A stretch of DNA of 11,576 bases from CBDUVZ01 sp965370805 (GTDB taxonomy: Bacteria; Hydrothermota; Tepidihabitantia; Tepidihabitantales; Tepidihabitantaceae). Below, in pieces: positions 1-4,375 of the stretch; position 1 is the stretch's first letter, and each line of letters begins with the position of its first letter. The stretch lies in the NCBI GenBank assembly GCA_965370805.1, contig CBDUVZ010000097.1:1-11576 (forward strand), read 5' to 3'. A program made the position numbers and the translations under genes. The notes under the pieces were generated by a model. That model did no database searches. It saw nothing but the letters and a program-made list of their open reading frames with translations, and had not been told where the DNA came from.

Positions 1-80
1 TTAGACGAATGCGATTCTGCTGTCGCGGACGTGTATCAAATACCCTTCTTTCTTTTTCTCCTATCCTCTCAACCGCCCAG

Positions 81-108
81 ATTATACTCCTCCCTCTCCG
101 ACTGTCAA
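81..108 (-). promoter_or_regulatory. Consensus sigma70-type promoter firing left, out of the window
   Basis: Read on the minus strand, a perfect TTGACA (108-103) is followed by 16 nt and a perfect TATAAT (86-81). The expected transcription start is near 74. The remaining leader to the window edge is purine-rich and has no plausible start codon with an open frame, so the gene it serves lies beyond position 1. The promoter diverges from the rightward one at 129-157. Confidence 0.75.
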
Positions 109-128
109 TCAGAAATCCGCTTCGCCTC

Positions 129-157
129 TTGACATCGCGCCGGAAACGCACTATTGT
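129..157 (+). promoter_or_regulatory. Promoter for the HEAT-repeat lipoprotein gene
   Basis: A perfect TTGACA (129-134), a 17-nt spacer and TATTGT (152-157, four of six consensus bases). The predicted start near 164 gives a leader of about 170 nt before the lipoprotein ATG at 332. That leader contains a heptamer array and one copy of a direct repeat. Confidence 0.6.
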
Positions 158-203
158 CCTGTCAATGGAACCAGCAACACCCGGACGCGAAAACAGCGAT
201 CCG

Positions 204-231
204 CAATCACCAATCCACAATCTCAAATCCG
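204..231 (+). repeat. Degenerate heptamer array (4 units)
   Basis: Four consecutive 7-nt units (204-210, 211-217, 218-224, 225-231), all of the form (C/A)AATCNN, beginning CAATCAC and ending AAATCCG. The same family, with the same first and last units and one extra unit, occurs at 3605-3639. It is on the opposite strand at 2131-2165. The array lies in the predicted leader of the lipoprotein gene. Its function is unknown. Confidence 0.75.
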
Positions 232-240
232 CACTGCCCC

Positions 241-282
241 CCGCCATGAAGATTGACAAGAAAGCCGACCAGCCGAAGTTGG
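241..282 (+). repeat. Direct repeat, copy 1 (partner at 1951-1992)
   Basis: This 42-nt segment starting CCGCCATGAAG matches 1951-1992 in the same orientation at about 37 of 42 positions by eye. The two copies bracket the lipoprotein gene. C-rich tracts precede both. The ATG inside the repeat opens only short frames and is not treated as a gene start. Confidence 0.7.
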
Positions 283-301
283 ACGGGTAGGAAGTAAGCA
301 A

Positions 302-325
302 TGTGTCCCCGAATGACACAGGAGG
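302..325 (+). promoter_or_regulatory. Small hairpin abutting a strong Shine-Dalgarno
   Basis: TGTGTC (302-307) and GACACA (315-320) form a 6-bp inverted repeat with a 7-nt loop. It sits directly against GGAGG (321-325), which lies 6 nt before the ATG at 332. The Shine-Dalgarno fixes the start of the lipoprotein gene. Whether the hairpin affects translation is speculation. Confidence 0.5.
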
Positions 326-331
326 TTAAGG

Positions 332-1900
332 ATGAAGAGCATCGCGGACGGAACCCCCTTTAGGCCCACGGCTTGCGTAGCTGCAGCCCTGATTGTAGCT
401 GCCGTCTCCATAGTGGGATGTGCAACCACACGTGGGCACTGGAAGCAAGCCTCCACTCTGAATACGATAGGTGCCTATGAGGATTTCCTGAGATGCCACC
501 CAGAAAGCGAATCCGCCGCCGCTGCCGGGCGCCGGATCGAGGTGCTAAAATTCGAGGAAGCTTGTGACAGGAATGAAGTGGCGATTTACGAAACATTCCT
601 GAGTGCCTACCCAAGCAGCGAGATGCGTGACACGGTAGAGGATCTTCTTGACCAGAAGCTTGCTGCGCTCAGGGGCATCGCGATGCGAGTTCTCGACCTG
701 CAACTCGAAACAGAACTCGACACCCAGGACATCGAAGTCTCCCTGACAGGTATCGCATCCTTCCAGCTGAGCTTCGATGGCAGGAGCGCGGTCGCGACGA
801 ATCCACTCCTGCGTAGGGTGCGGGTCGGGAAGAGCAACCGTTTCGATACGCTTCTGCGCACATCTGTGTGTGAGGCTCTGCAAGATCTCGACATACGGCT
901 TCTCCAGTCATCCCAATCAGAAGAAGAACCTCTGGGCTTGGGGCACGCGCCGCATCGAGGAAAACGAACTCGGAACGTCGATGAGCGCGGAGCAAGTGGA
1001 GATGGCGTACTGACGGTTGGCCCTCCCACCGTCAAAAGTGTAGAAGTCACGCAGTTCATGTCGATCGGCAACGCCTCCTTCGGCTATGACGTACCGGTGA
1101 GACTTCATCACAAGACCGCGGGGCTCATATTCGACACCGTGATTGCAGGCCCACAGCAGTCTGAGCCTCTACAGGAAGGAGATGCAAGTGAACTAATAAG
1201 GAAGGCATCGGGGCTGCTGCGCGAGCACCAAACAGCCGAGGCTCTCCGCTTCGGGCTTCAACTTCTCTTCGCGCGCTACTTCGGGCCAAACAGGTACACT
1301 CGTGCTTTGATAGGTTGTCTAAAGAGCCGCAATGCAAACCACAAGGTGCTAGCCGTCCAGCTTCTCAGGACGACACCAAATGCGTGTAGCGTGCTGGTTC
1401 GTGTTCTCGAAGACAGCTCAACTTCTGCCCGGGTTGCCGCGTGTGAGGCACTCGGCGAGATCGGCGACACTGCGGTCGTGGCCTCGCTTTGCGGCATGCT
1501 GGTGAGTAAGGATGCCGACACTGTAGTCATTGCGGCTGCTGCAGCTCTAGCCGAACTAGGGGACAAACGAGCTTGCCGCCCCCTAATTCGGTCTTTGGGC
1601 GAACCATCACCAGATGTCCGCAGGGCGGTGCTCATTGCGCTTTCAAAACTAGGGGAACCGCAATGGCAAGAACTCCTCCTCAAGAAACCAAGCGGTGGCT
1701 ACTACGCCTGCCTAGCTGAGATAGACGACATACGTGTCGTGGATGCTCTCATCCGAGCTTTGGAACTAGCCGACAGAGTTCAACCTTTCGATCGTGCAGC
1801 CATAACCGCGGCACTGATTCGGATCACAGGCCAGGACTTCGGGGAGGACCCAGAAGCTTGGAGCAACTGGTGGAAACTCAGCAGAGGAGCCTACCGTTGA
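332..1900 (+). CDS. Lipoprotein with HEAT/PBS-lyase-like repeats
   Basis: The 522-residue protein starts at an ATG 6 nt after GGAGG. A hydrophobic N-terminus (about 15-29) ends in a lipobox, IVGC, with lipidated Cys30, so it is probably membrane-anchored and faces outward. Residues 37-110 contain two similar helical units (AYEDFLRCHPESE, then IYETFLSAYPSSE), resembling the TPR-like starts of such lipoproteins. Residues 111-320 have no recognised fold. Residues about 320-450 form HEAT-like repeats with EALGEIGD- and AALAELGD-type turns, usually a protein-binding scaffold. The end (ITGQDFGEDPEAWSNWW) is typical of HEAT-repeat proteins from this type of bacterium. No enzymatic motif is seen. Residues about 193-226 look out of frame (see findings), suggesting a compensated double frameshift. 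Codon third positions look less GC-rich than in neighbouring genes. The specific role is unknown. Confidence 0.85.
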   Translation: MKSIADGTPFRPTACVAAALIVAAVSIVGCATTRGHWKQASTLNTIGAYEDFLRCHPESESAAAAGRRIEVLKFEEACDRNEVAIYETFLSAYPSSEMRDTVEDLLDQKLAALRGIAMRVLDLQLETELDTQDIEVSLTGIASFQLSFDGRSAVATNPLLRRVRVGKSNRFDTLLRTSVCEALQDLDIRLLQSSQSEEEPLGLGHAPHRGKRTRNVDERGASGDGVLTVGPPTVKSVEVTQFMSIGNASFGYDVPVRLHHKTAGLIFDTVIAGPQQSEPLQEGDASELIRKASGLLREHQTAEALRFGLQLLFARYFGPNRYTRALIGCLKSRNANHKVLAVQLLRTTPNACSVLVRVLEDSSTSARVAACEALGEIGDTAVVASLCGMLVSKDADTVVIAAAAALAELGDKRACRPLIRSLGEPSPDVRRAVLIALSKLGEPQWQELLLKKPSGGYYACLAEIDDIRVVDALIRALELADRVQPFDRAAITAALIRITGQDFGEDPEAWSNWWKLSRGAYR

Positions 1901-1950
1901 TGCTTGCCCCCGCTTCGAACAAACTGTGACGCTAACCCATTTCCCCCCGT

Positions 1951-1992
1951 CCGCCATGAAGACTGACAAGAAAGACGGGCAGACGAAGTTGG
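1951..1992 (+). repeat. Direct repeat, copy 2 (partner at 241-282)
   Basis: Same-orientation partner of 241-282, starting CCGCCATGAAG, located 50 nt after the lipoprotein stop codon. GACGGG (1974-1979) could pair weakly with CCCGTC (1946-1951), but the loop is over 20 nt, so this is not called a terminator. The rest of 1901-2092 shows no gene and no clear signal. Confidence 0.7.
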
Positions 1993-2092
1993 GGAGTTCC
2001 GGGGACATAATAAGAGACTATTGGCATTGGGGAATCAGTGACGCGACACTCTGTCCGAGCCCAAGCGCCCGCCGCTGAACGCTGAAGACAGG

Positions 2093-2210
2093 AAGGGTCC
2101 CAGGATTCAAGGGTCCAAGGGTCCGAGTGCGATTGTAGATTGCAGATTTGAGATTCCCGATTGCAGACCATCAGGGAATGTCGAATGCCGAATTGCGAAT
2201 GGTGAATGAA
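2093..2210 (+). repeat. Composite of short-period arrays (8-nt, then two 7-nt blocks)
   Basis: Three arrays lie nearly end to end. At 2093-2124 there are four 8-nt units, three of them AAGGGTCC and one CAGGATTC. At 2131-2165 there are five 7-nt units of form GATTNNN, the reverse-complement family of the arrays at 204-231 and 3605-3639. At 2176-2210 there are five 7-nt units of form GAATNNN or GAATTGC. The units vary in the same positions within a block. The region lies between convergent genes and has no credible coding capacity. Confidence 0.75.
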
Positions 2211-2220
2211 ACGAGGAAGA

Positions 2221-2250
2221 TTGCCGCGCCCGCCTTCGGCGGCCTCGCAA
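2221..2250. repeat. Imperfect GC-rich hairpin
   Basis: The segment begins TTGCCGCG, ends CCTCGCAA and has a central CGCC-TTC-GGCG core, forming an imperfect stem that closes on TTGC/GCAA. It sits between the GAAT-type heptamer block and the TTGGCG nonamer block. It could be a dispersed palindromic element. It has no T tract suggesting termination. Confidence 0.45.
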
Positions 2251-2263
2251 TGACAACTTCTCT

Positions 2264-2356
2264 CTTGGCGCACTTGGCGGCCTTGGCGGTTGTCTCGTCC
2301 GCTTTGGTCATTGGGACTTGGACCTTGGTCATTTCCTGCCTGGCAGTCCTGGCGGT
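2264..2356 (+). repeat. Composite array: 9-nt, 7-nt, then 9-nt units
   Basis: At 2264-2290 there are three 9-nt units of form CTTGGCGNN. At 2304-2331 there are four 7-nt units of form TTGGNNN, the first and last both TTGGTCA. At 2339-2356 there are two 9-nt units, CCTGGCAGT and CCTGGCGGT. A 22-nt stretch at 2260-2281 is identical to 11005-11026 in the distant AMMECR1-antiporter spacer. Open frames across the region are by-products of the repeats. Confidence 0.7.
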
Positions 2357-2410
2357 TTCCCATCCGTCCCCTCCGCGCTTGAGACTGCTGGCCACGACCG
2401 GGCCTCTAGG

Positions 2411-2442
2411 AACGGCCCGCCGGATGTTTCCGGCGGGCCGTT
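2411..2442 (-). terminator. Perfect 14-bp hairpin after the exported-protein gene
   Basis: AACGGCCCGCCGGA (2411-2424) pairs perfectly with 2429-2442 around a 4-nt TGTT loop. It lies 16 nt past the stop of the minus-strand gene ending at 2459, where a terminator is expected. No T tract follows on either strand, so it would be a hairpin-only terminator or an mRNA 3'-end stabiliser. Confidence 0.65.
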
Positions 2443-2458
2443 GTCGCAATCCTGATTT

Positions 2459-3505
2459 CTATCTGGTCACTATCAACCGGCGGCGAACGGCTCGGTCCGC
2501 ACCGGCCACGTAGTAGACGCCCGGCGCGACCCGGCCGAGGTCATTGCGCCCGGGCGCGAGGTCCATCACCTTCCGACCCGACACGTCAAGCAGGACGCAG
2601 GATGCATCACGCTCGACGCCTGACGCCGGCGGCAGGTACAGCACTCCGCGCACCAGCGTCGGGCCGAGAGCTTGGGGCGTAAGGCGTGAAGCGTCGGGCC
2701 TCCGGCCTTCTTCAATCCCCCCGGCGTTCATGCTGACCAGCACGGTGTAGCAGTCCGACCGGGTGAAGTTGACCGTGGTGTCGTTCATCAGGCTCTTCAT
2801 GCTTACCGCCCAGCCGACGCCCTCGGCCAGCCAGTAGTACGACCGGCTGTATGAAGTGTCGGTATAGACCGGCACGCCGTTGACGTACGTGGACATGACG
2901 AATTGCCGCACCGAGTTCTCGCGCAGGCACGGGAAGTTGCCGGCCGGGGTCTGGACCGTGCCCCAGGCGTCGATCACGTTGTGGGCCGAGTTCGTACCCA
3001 CTGTCCAGGTTGTATCATTGGCGGTATCGGTCCAGACGTAGTAGCTGTCCCAATCCGTGCCCATCGTGGCCGGCAGCGGCAGGGTCAGACACGTGGGATG
3101 GTACACCTGGGCGAATGACGTATCCGGTATAAATATCTGCCAGCCCTGGCCGTAGGACCGGTACTCGGTCGGAAACAGGCCATGGTAGTAGTACATCATC
3201 ACGCCGGGTCCGTCTTGACTGTAGCAGACGTTCGCGTCCGGGAAATCGGCGGCGAACGGCGTGCCGGCCTTGTCCACAATCCGCATGTCCTCAACCTGAC
3301 CCGCATAGAGCGAGGTGTCGAATACCCACGTGTGCGGGCCGCCTGCCGCGCCCGGTGTCACGTTTGCGGTGTCGCTGTTGTACTTGTACCAGAAGGTATC
3401 TCCGACCTGGCTCGGAACCTCGGACTGGTCAAGCGTTATCTGCGCCATCGCAACCGAGCCGAACAGTACCAGGCCGCAGATTGCTGCAATCACTTTCACA
3501 GACAT
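2459..3505 (-). CDS. Exported protein with short type IX-like C-terminal sorting module
   Basis: The product has 348 residues. The chosen ATG at 3505 is preceded by GGAGG with a 4-nt gap and opens directly into a signal peptide: charged MSVK, a hydrophobic core, and a likely cut after AMA near residue 21. An ATG 17 codons upstream would bury the signal peptide and overlaps the -10 box, so it was rejected. The body (22-260) is rich in Tyr, Trp, Thr and Asp and looks beta-rich. It has no recognised catalytic motif. The C-terminus (about 284-348) has LLDVSGRKVMDL, APGVYYVAG and a basic RRRLIVTR end, matching the beta-sandwich tail typical of type IX-like sorting domains. The protein is therefore probably secreted or surface-attached. 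Two 42-nt blocks of 7-nt repeats encode the linker and part of this tail. The substrate is unknown. Confidence 0.85.
   Translation of the reverse strand: MSVKVIAAICGLVLFGSVAMAQITLDQSEVPSQVGDTFWYKYNSDTANVTPGAAGGPHTWVFDTSLYAGQVEDMRIVDKAGTPFAADFPDANVCYSQDGPGVMMYYYHGLFPTEYRSYGQGWQIFIPDTSFAQVYHPTCLTLPLPATMGTDWDSYYVWTDTANDTTWTVGTNSAHNVIDAWGTVQTPAGNFPCLRENSVRQFVMSTYVNGVPVYTDTSYSRSYYWLAEGVGWAVSMKSLMNDTTVNFTRSDCYTVLVSMNAGGIEEGRRPDASRLTPQALGPTLVRGVLYLPPASGVERDASCVLLDVSGRKVMDLAPGRNDLGRVAPGVYYVAGADRAVRRRLIVTR
2585..2710. repeat. Two opposed 6-unit heptamer arrays inside a coding sequence
   Basis: Positions 2585-2626 read on the plus strand as six 7-nt units, most ending ACGC (for example AGGACGC, TCGACGC, CTGACGC). 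Positions 2669-2710 read as six 7-nt units centred on GGCGTNA (GGCGTAA, GGCGTGA, AGCGTCG, then GGCCTCC and GGCCTTC). The arrays are roughly reverse complements in core motif, are each 42 nt, and are separated by 42 nt. They encode residues at the linker/sorting-domain junction of the gene at 2459-3505, including EGRRPDASRLTPQA. Confidence 0.65.
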
Positions 3506-3549
3506 CAGGCCTCCATTTCGGTTTCTTGTGCTTCTATCCGCCGGACGGT

Positions 3550-3578
3550 ATATCATAACCGCCGTATCACCATGTCAA
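3550..3578 (-). promoter_or_regulatory. Promoter of the exported-protein gene
   Basis: On the minus strand, a perfect TTGACA (3578-3573) is followed by either TATGAT (3557-3552) at a 15-nt spacing or TGATAT (3555-3550) at 17 nt. The start point would be about 40 nt before the ATG at 3505. The promoter diverges from the one at 3646-3673. Confidence 0.6.
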
Positions 3579-3604
3579 GTCCCGGCTGCCGCACGCCACG
3601 TCTG

Positions 3605-3639
3605 CAATCACCAATCTGCAATCTGAAATCTCAAATCCG
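3605..3639 (+). repeat. Degenerate heptamer array (5 units) between divergent promoters
   Basis: Five 7-nt units, CAATCAC, CAATCTG (twice), AAATCTC and AAATCCG. The family is that of 204-231, here with one additional unit. The array sits between the -35 boxes of the leftward promoter (3573-3578) and the rightward promoter (3646-3651), so it could be an upstream binding or spacing element for either. No function is established. Confidence 0.75.
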
Positions 3640-3645
3640 CTCCTG

Positions 3646-3673
3646 TTGACCCCCTGCCTCCGGCGGCTAGTAT
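3646..3673 (+). promoter_or_regulatory. Promoter upstream of the JAMM gene
   Basis: TTGACC (3646-3651), a 16-nt spacer and TAGTAT (3668-3673). The predicted start is near 3680, leaving a leader of about 75 nt before the JAMM-protein ATG at 3756. No good Shine-Dalgarno precedes that ATG. Confidence 0.55.
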
Positions 3674-3684
3674 GCGAGCCGACT

Positions 3685-3726
3685 ATGCCGTTATCCGTCA
3701 TCATCATCGGGACGGTCGCATCATGA
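3685..3726 (+). other. Possible 13-codon upstream ORF in the JAMM gene leader
   Basis: An ATG about 5 nt from the predicted transcription start opens a 13-residue frame (MPLSVIIIGTVAS). Its TGA overlaps the next ATG (ATGA at 3723-3726), which itself opens a 7-codon frame ending in TAG at 3744-3746. It could be a leader peptide or chance. Confidence 0.2.
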
Positions 3727-3755
3727 CCCCGCGGACGAACGGGTAGGCGCGGTTC

Positions 3756-4316
3756 ATGGTTCTCGGCTTCCGTCCGCCGGTCGTCATCGAGCGCCGGGTT
3801 GTCCACGAGCTCTGCCGGCTCGCCCGCCGGGGATATGAAACCAGACACAAGCGGGAAACGTTCGGGTTCCTCTACGGCACCCTGAAGAAAAACCGGCAGC
3901 TCGTCATCCGCCGGGCGATCTACTACCGGGGCGGCAGCAAGACCAGGACCGGCGTCTCCTTCCCCGACTGGCCCAGCGTGCAGCGCGTCCTGAGCCGCCG
4001 CGAATCCCTGGCCCGGGAACTGGGGCTCCGATTCCTCGGCGGGTTCCATTCGCACGTGGAGATTGCGGGCAAGGTGTTCCGGGGTCTGTCCGAATCGGAC
4101 CGCCGTTCGCTCACCCGCGACTACCTGGCCGCGCTCGAAGCGATTGTGTTCGTCTGGGCCGGCAATCACCGCCCGCGGCCGTCCACCGGTACCGTGGTTG
4201 CCGGCGAGCCGGAAACCGGGTACAGCTACCGCATCCGGGTGTATGCCAAACGAGAACACGGCATCAGGCAGGTCCGGCTCAGGGTCCCCGGAACCGACGG
4301 CACCATCCTGCTCTAG
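3756..4316 (+). CDS. JAMM/MPN+ (JAB) metalloprotease-like protein
   Basis: The 186-residue protein begins at the only in-frame ATG after a TAG at 3744-3746. The Shine-Dalgarno is weak. A glutamate in ETFGFLYG (Glu34) and the pattern GGFHSH...LSESD (His98, His100, Ser112, Asp115) match the zinc-binding and catalytic residues of JAMM/MPN+ isopeptidases. Family members of this kind cleave ubiquitin-like or sulfur-carrier conjugates, or act as stand-alone bacterial metallopeptidases. The gap between the second His and the Ser is 11 residues against the usual 7, so the metal loop is 4 residues longer. There is no signal peptide or membrane segment, so it is probably cytosolic. No ubiquitin-like, E1 or E2 gene lies nearby, and the substrate is unknown. 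The gene stands alone and converges on the C25 peptidase gene. Confidence 0.8.
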   Translation: MVLGFRPPVVIERRVVHELCRLARRGYETRHKRETFGFLYGTLKKNRQLVIRRAIYYRGGSKTRTGVSFPDWPSVQRVLSRRESLARELGLRFLGGFHSHVEIAGKVFRGLSESDRRSLTRDYLAALEAIVFVWAGNHRPRPSTGTVVAGEPETGYSYRIRVYAKREHGIRQVRLRVPGTDGTILL

Positions 4317-4330
4317 TTCACCACGAAAGA

Positions 4331-4355
4331 ACGGGGGCGGAAAGCCCGCCCCCGT
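4331..4355. terminator. Shared hairpin terminator between convergent genes
   Basis: ACGGGGGCGG (4331-4340) pairs perfectly with CCGCCCCCGT (4346-4355) around a 5-nt loop. It lies 14 nt past the JAMM gene stop and 20 nt past the C25 gene stop. On the minus strand it is followed by TCTTTCGT, a short T-rich run, so it probably terminates the C25 transcript best, while also serving the plus-strand gene. Confidence 0.75.
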
Positions 4356-4375
4356 CAGGTTCAGTCTGCCCCGCG

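Noticed and set aside
204..231. Possible CRISPR repeats in the short arrays.
   Set aside because: Units are only 7-10 nt, directly abutting, with no spacers of 25-40 nt and no cas genes in the window.
9..290. Plus-strand open frame of 93 codons before the lipoprotein gene.
   Set aside because: It spans both divergent promoters, the heptamer array and a direct repeat, has no Shine-Dalgarno, and does not look like a protein.
2148..2513. Plus- and minus-strand frames of 90-140 codons in the 1901-2458 spacer.
   Set aside because: They are translations of short-period arrays. Similar peptide fragments (for example AAKCAKR) appear at the unrelated spacer near 11020 because the DNA repeats are shared.
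3723..3746. Extension of the JAMM gene to the in-phase ATG at 3723 by read-through of TAG.
   Set aside because: The amber codon separates them, no recoding signal is seen, and the protein is complete from 3756.
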